Positions 49,537 through 63,500 of a DNA stretch of 64,000 bases are shown here, one piece after another (position 1 is the first letter of the stretch; each line of letters begins with the position of its first letter). The position numbers were made by a program, and so were the translations under genes. Under the pieces are notes generated by a model. The model had not been told where the DNA came from and ran no database searches. It saw nothing but the letters and a program-made list of their open reading frames with translations. Source of the DNA: Branchiostoma floridae (taxonomy: Eukaryota > Chordata > Leptocardii > Amphioxiformes > Branchiostomatidae); the NCBI RefSeq assembly GCF_000003815.2, contig NC_049986.1:14130112-14194111 (forward strand). Reading direction: 5' to 3'.

Positions 49537-50628
49537 CATTGATGGGAAGTAGCGTGCAATATAGATTTATTTAGCGGAAAATGTATAGAATTCGAAAACT
49601 ATGTTATATTCCACATGGTACATGTAATACATCAAGTAAAGACGTAAAAAAAGTAAACGATTAAGTATGATTAAGTACTGTAGAGCAAAGAACAAGTGAT
49701 GAATTATTACTACGATTTGGTTCATGAATCGAAAAAAAATCTGTTATCCATTACCAGTGATGGATTTATGTTGAGAAGATTGGGTCAAAGATTAACTTGA
49801 TTTCGGATAAGATATAAAGCTAGCCATTTATACGGTCTACACACATAGATCGTGCAACGAATATTATGGGTACATGGTGTACATCTGTGTGTGCCTTTAT
49901 CGGGTGAGTTAAGTCACTCCCACCGATACCTGTAGCTAGAGTTACAGGCCTAGTTGTTGTTCCACCCATAGTTTGTTTTCCCGTACAAGAAGTTCAGTCT
50001 CCCGATAGAAACAGAAGAAGGCAGTCCGGAAGTGGACGTCTGACAGGGGAGCTACTGGTTCCTAATAGCTCCTTGCCCTCCTCGTGAACCGACGGGTAGT
50101 TTCTATTAGACGTCATAAGTTTTAAACTATTATATATGGCTGGCTTACTCCCCTAGCATATATAGTATTTAGTCTATTTGGCCAATTTATACTTTTTGCA
50201 CTTATATATGGAGTCTGGTATAGGCTAGAAAGCAGAGGTACCATATGTATTAGAGCTGATCCCCCTAGTTAAAATGTCATATAAGGCTGATACCTAAAAA
50301 TTTGTATCTAAAGAGTGATTGCCGAGATATTCTACCACGTAAATATGAAGATTCATCAATACTTATGTGAGCATAGACTTACGAGGAAATAAATACAATG
50401 CAATACAACAATAGAAAATGTTGCTGGTGTCATTTTCGCAGTAAAATTTTGAAAGATATACAACTGTATTATATATAGAAGATATATTCTATCTTATTGG
50501 AGTTTTTTTCCGATCCATTCAACGGAGAATCCTTCAGCGTGAAATACACAGTCTTGTCAGGAATAGCCATGGAATTGTGATGATCTTTATCAATATATGC
50601 AGGGTCTTATTCTGCACTGGAAATCACT

Positions 50629-51151
50629 ATTTGCACGAACCCTATGAAATTCGTACGAATATCATGTGATACGCACGAATCACTATGCGAAAACGCACGA
50701 ATCTTATGAAGTTCGCACGAATCCCTATACGCATGAATCTTATGAGATTTGTACGAACCTTATGCGAAATTGCCCAACCACTGCCTGGGTCACGTGACAG
50801 ACGGAGCGGGATTTTGAAGATTGCGGCTTCGATCTTCAGCGACGAAAAATACGATGTACGAGGCTGAAATGAAGCAAAACAGTAGTTCACAGGCTATCAA
50901 AGATGTCTTCGTGGTGGTAAATGTCCATTTCATGCCTTGAAATATATATATCACGGGTAGAAACGCTCAAAATCACGCCTTCTCCTGGCCGCCGTCTTGC
51001 ATAAGGTTCGTACAAATCTCATAGGGTTCGTGTGTATCACATAGTGATTCGTGAGAATTTCATAAGATTCGTGCGTTTTCGCAAAGTGATTCGATCGTGT
51101 GTATCACATAATATTCGTACGAATTTCATGCAAAAAAGGGTTCGTGCAAAT
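50629..51151. mobile_element. 523-bp foldback element with reiterated CGTACGAAT arms
   Basis: Left arm about 50629-50775 and right arm about 51000-51151 are inverted copies beginning ATTTGCACGAACCC. Each arm is itself built of short repeats (TACGAATATCATGTGATAC, CGCACGAATCTTATGAA). The centre is 225 bp of unrelated sequence. Confidence 0.75.
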
Positions 51152-51455
51152 GCTTAGGCACCCCTGATCACGCCCGCCAACTATAGAGCCCTACTGTGAG
51201 TTTCCATCACATAGCCCCCCCCCCCCCCTCGAAAAAGGTCGTTGAACCACAGTGCGACTGACGCAGATGAAGATGTTTTCATCTGCTTTACAAATATTGA
51301 CTTGTCGTCAGACGGAGGGACATGTCGACTGTGCACCTGTGATACCAACGTCCCCTGCTTCTGTTGACCCAGATACGTCACTGTGGGACAGTTTAGTATT
51401 TACCTAGTCCCTACCAGTAATACGCACATGCTGCAGAGATTCTCCATAGGGTTAC

Positions 51456-51607
51456 TAATCTCCAAGTAGAGGATAGGAGGACAGATTGCGACGTCTTTTA
51501 GTACCCACCTCCCCCCCCACACACACACACAACCCTCTTTACTCTTGTCATAAAAAAGCACTGCAGTCGGAAAACGTCATTCCCTTCTAGCATCTGCTTG
51601 GAGATTA
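51456..51607. mobile_element. MITE, TAATCTCCAAG family
   Basis: Left TAATCTCCAAGTAGAGGA, right CATCTGCTTGGAGATTA, TA-flanked, 152 bp. Confidence 0.65.
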
Positions 51608-53957
51608 ACAACCACCTGCAGCACCATTCAGGTTCCATCTGTCAGCTCATGGCAATGGTTTAAGTCTAACTTCAACTCGCTTACAGTAAGTACAGATATG
51701 TTATGGACACAAAGAAAATGGACCTCCCTGCGAATGTTTTAACATGTCCCACTGGAAAGCTCCCTATCTGTGAGGCGTTGGGAACTGATCCCTTTGCTGT
51801 GGTTACGCTGAGAAGCGACGTCTTAAAATGTCACAGTTTTAGGGGAAATGAGAGGCTATTTACCCATGGGATGGGGTCCTGTTAAATGTCCCATCGCTGC
51901 AACTCGTCTTAGATATACCACATTCTGCATGATAAGCAATAATGGCTAAAGCCCCTGCCACACAATTCGAACTTGACCTTCCCGCCAACACTTTTGTTTC
52001 CGACCACTACCAAAACAATCATTCGGTGCTGCCGGGTTGGGAACAGCCTAGAATCACAACAATGAAGAACATTGCTTTCCCGAGTTTGATTTGTCAGAAT
52101 TTTTGGACTAGGGGGGCAAATTCACGACCAACTCCCAACCATTGTCCGTATAAGGTTGTTAGGCCATGGTCGGCTATATGTAAGAGGGGATCAAAGTAAC
52201 GACTCTTCAAACCAAAGCGTGAACTATAGTACAGGGACGAATGCTGAGTGTGGTACTAGTAGTCCCTCGTGTGAAGTTTACTATAAGCGATGTAGTTACC
52301 ATACACACTGTGAAGTTGAATGTCAGGTTGTTGATAGTTACACAGTCAACCTGACATTTTCTTAACCTACGCGATAGAAGGCGAACTTCAATACAAATAC
52401 CAATGGCAATGAAATGTAGGAGGAGAGTGTGATCCTAATATTTACAGGGCCCATCCCTGCAAAGGGCTTCATCCTGAACCGACCTCTCTTTGTACTTGTA
52501 GAACATTTTCTTTTATCGACACTTGACGGCGTTCTTTCTTGGGTGCCAAACTCATTGAGATTACGTCATCTCGAGCCAATCAATACTCTTGCTCCGTATT
52601 AAAGAAGCTGCGACTGAATTGATAATCTTATGTCCGCCGGTCAGTTAACACTGGTTTCACATCATGTCCTATAAATAAATTGCTGCTAGAAAAAGCAAAT
52701 ACACCCCTGCTACATTGCCGAACATTTCCGCTGTTTCCTGGGAGAACCGTTCTCCATTCAGCCCAAGCACGCTGGACTGTAGACATCACAGGCCACTATT
52801 TACTTGTACAGGGGCGCTAGTCGTGCTCTGTTGTGGCGTTTTCTGTTTGCTCCGCTTGTTTCAGTGTTTGGTCTTGTGGTGAGAAGCTAACATGAAGGCT
52901 TGGGACGACAAACTAATATTGCGCCAAGACTATAAACGATGTTTTGATAAACTGACCGGTACTGTAGCTAGAGTTACAGTGACATCAAGTGACCTAAATT
53001 GCCATCGATCAAGGAGGTTCGAAAAAACTCCTTGGGTCGGTTATTCGCAGGTAGCATATCTTCACAAACATGCTTGAAATTTTGAGCATAAAAGTAGAGC
53101 AATCTCCGAAACACAACTGCTGTGTAGTTAGTATAGTACGTCAGAAACGGACAATAAAGATATTTCACAGTCAGGTCCGACATAGAGGGGTGGCACTGAC
53201 GTTGTCGCTCTGTTTTATCTCCAAACAGATGTTTGGAGGGGACATCATGCATGATACCAATACCGCTTCGTACATGTACATCTGACAGAGGGCGGCTGTG
53301 CGAGGAATGGAACACTCGCTTCTAGAAAATGTAACGATATGCCCACCCAACATCTACAATGTACATGGATACTTCCTAGTATTATGTAGTCTAAGTAAGG
53401 TGTTGTGGCTCCACTCTTGGCCATCCACCAATGATAGTTATGTTTGATATTTCTGATATGTGATAGTTTTCTGGTAATACACAGCTGAGACCCAGACATC
53501 AGTCGACCCTCTGTCGTTCTAAAAACCTACTACTATGCCAGGCTATATCAATAGCGTGCCTTCTGGTTTAGACTTTTGGCGTGTTCACTGGTCTTTCACG
53601 CTGTGTGCATATTATGTCTGACTTTTGGAGAGAATTGATGGATAAAACGTCTGATCGCTACATGTTCAGAGAGAAGGGAAAAGTCTTGGCAAACACCATG
53701 AAAAGTAAAGCCAACAGTCACAACCTACTTGTCTTAAAACGGACGGTGATGCGAATAAAGAATTATTTTGACTAGATCGGGATCATTTCCATGGAAACCA
53801 GATGCAGCCGGCCAAACTCACGCCTTTTACATCCTCAGGGAGCCCTAAATTGTAGGTCAAAGGTCAGACTATTGTAGCTGCCTCCCCGTGTTCTCGGCAC
53901 GCAGAGCGCACAGTTGCCGTGTGGGCAGGACTGAGGGTACCGGTCTGTTTGTTTCTC

Positions 53958-54219
53958 TTACCTGAAGGAGCGTGCGGGAAGTCGGCAAGGTCCCGTCAAG
54001 GCTAGGAAACATTCGTCTCGTCTGTATCACCTGTCACGGCGAGCTGTTCCGGCGTCGACGACAGATTTTCCACGAGAAGTGGACCACCAACGCCCTCCAT
54101 CCTGCAGTCTTCACTGGGGCGGACTAGCGAAAGGCTGCGGACAAAACGACCGCCGGAGTCCGATGCACCGAGCCTGCCTACAAGGTAGGCAAAATCATAG
54201 TCTTCTGGTTTGATCATAA
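53958..54219 (-). other. GC-rich candidate exon, function unknown
   Basis: Minus-strand frame MIKPEDYDFAYLVGRLGASD runs 71 codons (54002-54217) and stops before a good donor (CTTCAG|GTAAGAG near 53964). The base composition stands out from its neighbours. It could be a 5' UTR exon with a short ORF or a non-coding RNA. No internal frame stays open to the donor. Confidence 0.2.
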
Positions 54220-54906
54220 AAGTATCTACTCATTGCTTGCGGGGCTGAAGTCAATTTGAAGGACTCCAAAGATTTTCGGTGCAGCCGCACTTCTGTTTTA
54301 TTGGATTAAGATTTGTCTATCATTTAGTTTCGTCTATTCATTGGTTATCAAGATACTGTCTGTTTCAAAACCGTCAAAGATATTTGACATATCTTGCATA
54401 ACGTCCTTTGACAGATAAACCAATTTTCTCACAATGGACACTGATTTGTTAGAAAAAGTCTATTTGCTGTAGAAAAATATCTTATCTTATCAATGACTTG
54501 TCAGTAGTTCCAATGTACGTAGAACCACTTTGATTGTTCTAAATGCTCGGACTTAACCGTGGGAAGTATTAGAAGGATGGGAATACATACCTGTGTATGC
54601 AGCAGTGTACTCACGGCATGCTACAACTACAAGTAAACCATTGTTTGAAGCCATCACTGTGCAATTTATCGCCATGTCGTACATATGTGTGTCCCCTGCC
54701 CCCTCCCATGTCCCCTGAATACCACCGATTTCCCCCATCTTTTCTATCTTTAGAGATCCACTGAGGCATCAAGTCTTTCTGCGTGATTAAGCGCACAAAT
54801 AGATAAACTATTACATGGATGAACTGTTCCCGCTATCTAATTGACGGTAGATTGCCACGTGACATTGTTCTACTAAATAGCTTTCATCGCCTAGGACAGA
54901 ATATGG

Positions 54907-55056
54907 TACTTTCCAAGGAGAGGTTGGTGTGAAAAATCGCGACATTTTCCTTTCATCCGTTTTATTCGATTGGCCTTCCCACCATCGGCCGATCGAAAAA
55001 AAAGGCATGAAAGGGAAAGGTCACGATTTTTTAAACCAACCTCTGCTTGGAGAGTA
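54907..55056. mobile_element. MITE, TACTCTCCAAG family
   Basis: Left TACTTTCCAAGGAGAGGTTG, right CAACCTCTGCTTGGAGAGTA, inner arms AAAATCGCGAC / GTCACGATTTTT, TA-flanked, 150 bp. Confidence 0.7.
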
Positions 55057-56780
55057 ATCAAAAGCCCCAAACAGCTACACGTACATATCCTTTTGTTTCC
55101 TTGACAACGATATTGACGAGATGTGTACTCCTTAGCTCGTAACTGACAGATATCGCAATCTTGTTATCTGTTTTGTGTTTCGTTTCGCTACTGTGTACTT
55201 TTGCCTGATATCAATACGTAACGACAAGGTATTAAAACGCTTTTCTCCCCCGGACCCACTGTGCATTGGCCCATCAATCCCGTTCCTATCTCCAACAACG
55301 AAGTCCGAAGAGAACTCCCGCCGCATCAACCCAGATTTCCTCTCTTTCGGACGACAGTTATTGTGTTTACCTATAAACATTGTCCGACTAGAACCCACCC
55401 AGCTGTGTATACTACATTCTCAGCCAACATGTGGCGGGAAAAAAGAAGTACAATGTTGCCTTCTCTTCTAGGAATAATTTACGCATGTTAGGCTTCACAC
55501 TTCAGATGACCTTGCATTTAGCCAAGACAGGTGTGTACGAACAATGGTGCCCTTACGGGAAAAAAGTGTGATTAGCTGCAGGGCTACGCCATCCGCAAGG
55601 TGTCGCTTTTACGAAAATGCGACATGGCTTGAGGATGTGACAGTTTTCTTCCCCGTTATGCGAACACATGGGTTTCTGTCTCTCGGGAGAGCTTTAGAAA
55701 TCCCTACCAATGCCAATGTCGGGAGTTTACGAAACGTGATATCCAACTTATTCGTCCGTGAGAAGTCTGGTTGCCAGACACACTTGGCATGTGAGCTATG
55801 CCGCACATCTGGCCAGCCCTTGACGTGAGGCCGTCCTGAGCCTATGTTCAGACTCTGTGTGAACAGGTGATTCCAAGGCTTCTATATATTGTCCCTGGTG
55901 ATTTCAAAGTCCTAATAATACTCTTATATATAAGCCGCATTATCCAACCAGATGTGTGACTCCAGATACACGTGTGGCACATGTTTTTCTCTGTTCACCT
56001 TTGTGATATGTAACGACAAAGATTCGAGATATAAACACTACCAAGCTTGAGTCACGCTGTGTGTATCTGCTAGAGTATCATAAAACGCGCGCCACTGGTC
56101 TTTGCGAGAAGAGGAAAAGACAGGTCTATTTTAAAGCTATATTGACAGGCGAAGGCACGTTTCTTTCAACAATTCCCCTACATCCGCCACGACTGTTTAT
56201 TTACATGACAAACCGAGGGTCAGTCTGTATAGCCGATTTAAGTGGTACAAAGCCAGACAGAGGGCAGCTATGATTCGCCATCTCTTAGTCGAGACTGTGA
56301 ACCAGTCTTCCCATTTCAATCCATGACTTTTAAAAAATCAGACCTAGCTTGTGCTGTATCTAAGTTTGTGAGAATTTTTTTGGTTTGAATTTGTAACGCG
56401 TCGTTAACTGTCCCAGATATATCCGTAGTGTGTGTATGTCCTTATTTCCCGCAGTTTACGATCGTCTAAACAAACTAATTGTCGCCGTGTTCCTTTCATT
56501 ACCTGATAGCGGACAGCTTATCAAAGGAACTACATACAGCAATACCGCCGATAAAAGCAAGATGACGTTTAGACAGGTGTCAGACTGAAACTTTGCTTCA
56601 GACAAGCTAAGTGGTAAACTAAGAGTAAAACATGGGGCTAAACTTTTCTTTACAGTCTGGACGTATTTTGGCGAATAACGTTTTGTAGTTTGATTGCTGA
56701 TGAAAATTAAAGACAGAAATTTGTGCGGACTATTTCACTCGTCAGGCGATCGCTGATTTCTTCTCGTATGTCCCCTGCGA

Positions 56781-56888
56781 TTAGCATGGGTACCATCCGC
56801 CGTAGTTACATAGTGCCACTAGCTTACGGTAACCAAGGGAAACGTGAGAGCTAGTGGCAACCACGGAGGAGGATGGTACCTAGGCTAA
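56781..56888. mobile_element. Small inverted-repeat element, TTAGCCTAGGTACCATCC ends
   Basis: Left TTAGCATGGGTACCATCC and right GGATGGTACCTAGGCTAA with inner GCCACTAGCT / AGCTAGTGGC. 108 bp, almost a complete hairpin. Confidence 0.65.
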
Positions 56889-57123
56889 TTTCACAGGTCC
56901 AGTTCAGTTCGAGTTTAGCACAAGTTGCCAACCTCTGTCTGTCTCTGCGTGGTGAATGAGACAGTTTCTCTCGCCAAACCAACAGCTCTGACCGTTGATT
57001 TGCCCCATATTGGAGTGTAATGTCACATAGACGCGGTCCAGTATTGAGACAGAACTAGAGCACCCCATGACATGCATGAACCATCGCGAGAGGGCAAGTC
57101 AGTCTAAAAACGTCTCATCAGGG

Positions 57124-57338
57124 TACTCTCCAAGCAGAGGTAAGGCTCCGTCTGTTTTTTTTAACGTTTTTTCTGTCGTTTTTATCGGGCTTTCTATTTT
57201 GTATTTCATCTTGGTGTGTCAAAACCTAACTGGCGTACTTCAAGAAAAATGACAAAATAGAAAGCCCGATAAAAAAAATTAAAAATTAAAAAGAAAACGT
57301 TAAAAAACAGCCGGAGCCTAACCTCTGCTTGGAGAGTA
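57124..57338. mobile_element. Long hairpin MITE, TACTCTCCAAGCAGAGG ends
   Basis: Left TACTCTCCAAGCAGAGG, right CCTCTGCTTGGAGAGTA; arms continue about 80 bp each to the inner ATCGGGCTTTCTATTTTGT and its complement. TA-flanked, 215 bp. The best-preserved member of this family in the window. Confidence 0.8.
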
Positions 57339-59154
57339 TCATCATGGGACTAAACTCTGCTCAAGGAACAGTAGCAGGATAGTCATTAAGCAGATGTATG
57401 GCACAGACTTTGTTGAACGTCCCTGTGTGGCGTTTAATGAGTCATTCTAGTAGTGGGCGTTTATATCTGCAAAAATCTGGGCAAATCCGTCGCCCGATCG
57501 TCGCACGTTAGTCGTGCGATTGCAAACTGTGGGCACTTTGGGGATGGCCATGCACGTGTCGCACAAAATCCAGCTTTTGATGGAAAAGATCTCTGTCGGT
57601 TCATGGTTCTGTCATAACCTCGGTTTTTGAAAAATCTACATCAAGTTCGTACGACGACCTACGCCACGGATGTGACTGCGCAGTATCAAGGACATCAAGG
57701 CCAAAAGAGAAAAGGGTCCACTATCAAATATGTGTAAAATGTACCAAATTTCAAACAAGCTAGGGAGCGCACATCTGTGTGAAGATAAACTGCCATCCAG
57801 GTGGGAAGGTTAATCCGCGGATCTATCATGGACCAAGGAGAGGTTGTCGTAAATATTTCCGAGAATGTCATGTCCGCGGGCCCGGCAGGATGACGCTGAC
57901 CAGAGGGGGTATTGGGTTTGTTGACTTTGGTCGACTGTACTAGTATTTTATGTGACGGTCCATCAGGTGGGGATTTACAAGTGTAGCTCCAAGGATGCAA
58001 GCTTCGGGCTGATAAAGTCTTGAGCGTTGTCTTGGCTTCTGTCTGAAACACGCCTCTTCTTACATCATAGTCCTTCCTGTTGGTAATCAGAGTAACATGC
58101 CCTACCCTGATGGGATCTTAAACGTACGCAGTACGGGTAGGTGGATGGGAGAACCTTTCTGTGTCGGTGATGTAACAGCACACTAATGTGTATAGGGCGG
58201 AGCCCATCTCCGTTTCTAAAGCCCTAGGGCCACATAGTACCAAAGCTTTAGTGGTTGATGTCATAGTACAGTCTATGTAGAGTAGGTGGTCACTATGGAC
58301 AGGAGCCTGAACGCTTCTGGCAATGAGAACAGTTATCTAAGGGACCACCAAAAGTGTCCACATTCGCCAGGTGGTCCGTATATAGAGGTGGTCACCTGTA
58401 CAGGCTTTGCTGTAATTGAAGTGGCACGAAACATCTGTGTGGTGAGAGCTCACCTGACTAATCTGACCACCACGTTAATCCCTTTGGGTTGACTGCAGTT
58501 ATTAGGCTGTCTCCCTGTTGACCATTGACACATGAGATCTGTGAGACCAAAAAGAGATGAAGAGAAGAATTGGCAGTGACAACCGCAATCTTTTAAGACC
58601 AACGACATGCGGATCTGTGAAGAGGAGAAAGTGTTCTTCCCGCAGGTGTGAGACCCACTTACGTCACAACCAATCCACCTTTCGCGACTCTTACTTTGAA
58701 TGGCAACAGATTCAAACTGGAAACACGTGCATTTCGAAGTGAATGAGCCAGAACGTATGGATTACTTTAAGACATGACACACTTTCAATGCTAATCTTAT
58801 AGAGTCACGATTCAAGATTAAAATTGCGATTGAAAATCGACTATTGCCCCCTTTTGTAGGTTAGACTTGGTTTCCGCACCCCTCAGCAACACGGAAAGCC
58901 TGGATAAACCACGTAGTGTCACAAGTGGGCGGCCGTGTCCCCGTATCCATCAGATATCTGACGGGACAGGAAATAAAACGTCTGTCATAATAGTCTCGTG
59001 GGGAAATATGACGTCTGTACGCCTACACAGTCTCAGGCACAGGTGGTCGCGGCGGGACACAAACTTGCACAGCTGGTGACGGCCGCACGGCGAGGTCACA
59101 GTCGTCGTACGCGTCGCATGACGGTCGTAGAATTTTCAGGCACACTGTGACATA

Positions 59155-59333
59155 GCCTCTACCAGGCTCCGCGGATCGCTAGTCAAATAGCAGAAAATAA
59201 ACTCGTAGAATAGTATGCTATGGGAGTCGGCCGGCCAGAGTAGTCAGTACGCGACCCTCTGGCCGGCATGATATTCCCTCTATTAGTCCAATTTCTATTA
59301 TTTGACCTGCGATGCGCCGAGCCTAGTAGAGGC
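59155..59333. mobile_element. Inverted-repeat element, GCCTCTACCAGGCTC ends
   Basis: Left GCCTCTACCAGGCTCCGCGG and right complement of GCCTCTACTAGGCTCGGCGC. Arms extend about 40 bp; an inner palindromic pair GGCCGGCCAGAG / CTCTGGCCGGC. 179 bp. Confidence 0.7.
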
Positions 59334-60299
59334 TTGTTGTGACAAATCCAACAGCCCATCGCGTCACAAGAATCTTAAACAGCCTTCTCTGTAACAAGAC
59401 AGCTGAATTTTGTAAGACACATGCACGGCTTACCTGTCCCATTGATGCCCTCAATTTGCGATTGTGTGATGATCACACGACGTACATGTGCGTGACCAGC
59501 CGGGCTACTAACCAGCTAGCACTCAACAAGCTATGAGACGTTTAGCGGCGGTTGTCAAAACACAAATCAGATTAAGACAATATTTAGAAAACAAAAGAAA
59601 TACCAGAGCAAATTGACAAACTTTATGGCATATTTAGTCTACTGCTTGGCAGAAATAGTGCCGGCGCGTGGGCCGGAATTTAGGTGTAGTTGTCGTCGAT
59701 GATAAACAAAAGACTATTACGTAATGTGGTGTTTTGGTCGCCACACGGCATATATCGTTTTAATGGCACCCATAGCAGACGGACGTTACGCAATCTGCAG
59801 CCCCTGTAGTTTCTCAAGTTTATAGGTTATGAGCACGTGTGGGCACCAGCTTTACAGCTTACTCCAGGAGCCGTCAACCTACAGTCCTGTTGTGTTAGAT
59901 CAACACTGGATCAGATAAAAATGCACTTTGCTTTCCCGCCAAGTCGACTCGAACGTGCGACAGAATACAGACTATTTGGGCTCGATCGTGCTTACAGACT
60001 CCGCCAAATATTTCCTGGCACTTGGCACTCCTTAAAGAAACGTATTGCCCAACAGGTGCAGGCTTCCTTCCGTCCAGACGTCTTGAGTTTAACAACACTT
60101 AACTCTGGGACAAAGAACGCGTGAAGGTTAAAGAAGCAAACAGTTTTGAGGCGATGTTGAGACGGAGGCCGGGAGTGAATAGTGTATATCCTCACAGCTC
60201 ATTTTCTATGGAATGCATTTACAGAGACATAACAGAAGCTACAGTACCAAAAAAAATTAAAGCGAAGAGAAATACATACATGTAATATTGATACTGTAA

Positions 60300-60500
60300 A
60301 TGCAGAAATCTTTGCGGTGGTTTTATGTTTGTGCGTTCTCGCGGTGGCCACTTCACCGTGAACTTAAACCACCGCGAACATTTTCCATTATAATAGTACT
60401 ACTAGTAAAATGTGGCTACAGTCGTAATATGAGCTACGGCGAACACTCCATTTTTCCGCTACTGCGAAAGTAAATTCCCGCGAACTTAATATAGTATCTT
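60300..60500. repeat. Probable dispersed repeat rich in 'ccgcgaa' motifs
   Basis: Alternating GCGGTGG, CCACCGCGAA, CGGCGAA and CCCGCGAA pieces in an AT-rich background, resembling a decayed MITE. Ends are not clear. Confidence 0.3.
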
Positions 60501-63500
60501 AACGGTTCTAAAATAACATTGTACTGTAGATTACATAGTATGTATGGCACGTTTATCGCATTTGATATCTAATCTCGTAGATTGTTCAAGCAAATCGTAA
60601 ACTAATTTACAGACCCCAAAGTCCCGATGACTCCTCGTACCGAATATTCTTGGAATGTAACTTGTCAGGCCGGGTTGTTGAACTAACAGGTGTCGCGGGA
60701 GATGCACGTCAAGAACTTTCAGAACGGAAGAGACTTTCACTTTGCCGTGTTGTACAAACAAACGGCTGGGGGTGGAACGCTGCCCGTGTGTGAGACAGTT
60801 GGCTCAGGTTGCCACGGAGAGGAATGTGCTTGTTATTCCTGGGTACAGACGACAAAAGTTACATTAGGATCGTAAACAAAGTACTGCGGAGAGCGTTAGG
60901 TGTGTACAATGGTTGGATTTTTCTCGAAGTGTCTAAAGCCGTCAGCGATAAAGCTTAGTACTTGCTTACTGCTTTCAGTGAAGATGCTACTAGACGGCCT
61001 AATACTTAAATCCGTACATTTTCTGCTCGGAAACATTGCGAAACCAATGCAAGTTGGCGGGTAGTGACCTTCGGGAGCGGACTAAAGCGAACAAGACTGC
61101 ACTCCAGGCTATGTAGATACGTGTACAAAGTCACGTAGACAAGACAGTAAGTCTTCGCTTTGAATATACATATGCTGGAGGGGCGACCGTATCCGGCTGT
61201 CCCATTCTTCAGAATGCACCACGTTGCAATTGAGTTTTTTCTTCACTTAGCAAAAACGTAGTCCTAAAAAAGTACGACTTTCCACCCAACATCTGCTTGG
61301 AGACTAAATAGGAATTTTGACAAGACTGCATGAAGTAACAATAGGTACCGCCGCTATAGAAACCCCGTCTTGTCGGTAATCTGTGTTTGGACTCTTACCA
61401 ACAACACAGTTTCCCCCGGTATCCCCGCTATGTATGCAATTAAATCGGGCTAAACACAGAGTTAAGAGACTTCATTAAAAGCGAAAGGTCGCACATTCAT
61501 TTTCTGTAAGCACTACAAACAAGCAAAACGGTCCGGACTTAAAAGGTTGGTAATTCTTATCTGGCCGATCAGCCATGATATTTCCGTCTCGCCTGTCTGG
61601 CGATTCTGCGTGGATCAGGAGAATTTGGGACCGACTTAGTCACCAGTCCTGTTGTATCACCATTTTGTCTTCTTGTTTGTTTAACAGACTGAACCTTTGT
61701 AGTATATATAAACGCACAAACCGAAGACAAACCATCGTCATCAAAAGTTGCCAAAACAACTTGTTGTGTATTTTGCACGTTTAGCTGTCCTTTAAATCAG
61801 ACTTTTACGTCGTGCATCATATCTCAATAATATCTAATTGTTTAATTTGCAAAATCATGCCCGAAGGCTAATTATTACATGTACACTACATTGTACAGTC
61901 TCAAAGACTAAGAGCAGAAAATAGTAGTGTGATACATAACACTAGTCTAATCAACTATATGATACAATGTATACTATTGTCGGTTTTGACCGTCAACGAA
62001 ATCAATGGTCACACAATTCCAACAAAAGTCGCGCAATGGTCGCTCAGCAATCGCCGTCAAGTGGAAATGGTTTTAGCAATTCAGAAACAAGTAAAAACCC
62101 GAACATCTGCTTTGAGATTGCAAAATCTCTACTCAGCGCTAGCAGGCCGCCACATTCATGACTTGGCACAGCGTCGACCCTTGCGGACAAACTTCCCCCC
62201 CAAAATCGCAAGACGCCACGTTTGTGACAGAAGATGTCTCAATCGAGCAGTTCGACTTTGGTTAAACCACCCAAATAACACATGGTGACGATATACGAGC
62301 GCGATAACTTCATTAATGTCTCCAAGGTTATTTCTTTTTTCACACTCCATCTGTCTTCATTCCACGCCTTGACGTGAGAGCACCTTGGTAGATTGTAGAC
62401 ATAAAACACCCAGATGCATACGGTAAGTCTTTTCTCTTATCCAGTGCGCCATTTCTCTTGCTAGCTCCGTAAGGGGGTCATTGACCTCCAACGGGGGCAC
62501 TGTTCCTGTCAGTGTTTGTAACTCAAGAGACATTCGATGGATTTGTTCAAATATTGGTAGGTCATTAGTTATTGAGGTCCCAATAACGCGTGGCGTCTGT
62601 TGGCACCGTAGCATTATTTTGGTATAATTGTGTCCTGACTTGAACTGGAGATCTGTATGTCGGGGCGCCACGCTCCTCCCGGGAGTAAGTGGAGATGAGT
62701 GAGTGCGTGAGTGAGTGAACTTGGGCGAGACGTTACAGAAACAAGTAGGGCCATTTAAAAGATGTATAAAACGAGTGTAAGATGTGCGAAGACAAGTCAT
62801 ACTCAGGTATCTCTCTATAACTGCACACAAGACTGAATAAGATTTATAAGGGTAGACTATCTGGTTCCAAGGTCGCGTTTGCCTAGATTAGTTTTGTAGA
62901 AAACTATTTCCTGTAGTAACTGTAAAATAAGACTTTAAAAGCTCTCTAAAATCACGTACATTAAAATTTGGGCAGATCTTACGGGAGACTTGATCGTAAC
63001 CTGAGAATCGCAATAACAAGAAGAGACTACAGTTAGTCATAACTCATAGGGTTGTTGTTTTCTGTTGCCAGGCAACAGAACCTAATCAGTACCTGTGAGG
63101 ATAATTTAGCGAATCGAGCCCACGTCTTCAATATCAATTATTTCCTCACCTATAACCTATTCTAGCAATTTTGGCAACAAATCTTTATTAAGTACGCCCT
63201 CTATGTCTATAGTGTATCACAGATAATCTATTTTTGTTCCGAGTGCGTGTACCGTTATCATATCCAATAAATATTGAACCAATCTTATCATCCTCCGCGA
63301 TTGTGAGCTCTCAAATATCAAAAAGTGATCCTGTCCCAGAGAACAAGTCACGATTGATTTAAAGATAAACGTGGTGGTTAAAGGTTGGAAGGTACTATTG
63401 GGACTATCTTAGTTGAAATGTAGACGATACAAGAGACGGGGGTGTTGTTAGATATTGGGCTCTGCGAGACTGACGGCTCATACCTTCTCATGAGTAAGGG

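Noticed and set aside
52315..52365. Short hairpin AATGTCAGGTTG ... CAACCTGACATT
   Set aside because: 12-bp arms are common by chance at this scale; no further support.
49930..52985. CTGTAGCTAGAGTTACAG occurring twice, 3 kb apart
   Set aside because: An 18-base imperfect palindrome without flanking similarity; too little to call.
61929..62288. 119-codon plus-strand ORF
   Set aside because: Low-information sequence, no known motif, and overlaps other equally open frames.
62357..62830. 157-codon minus-strand ORF, the longest in the right flank
   Set aside because: No recognised motif, signal or repeat and no supporting splice or context evidence; left unannotated, though a lineage-specific exon cannot be excluded.
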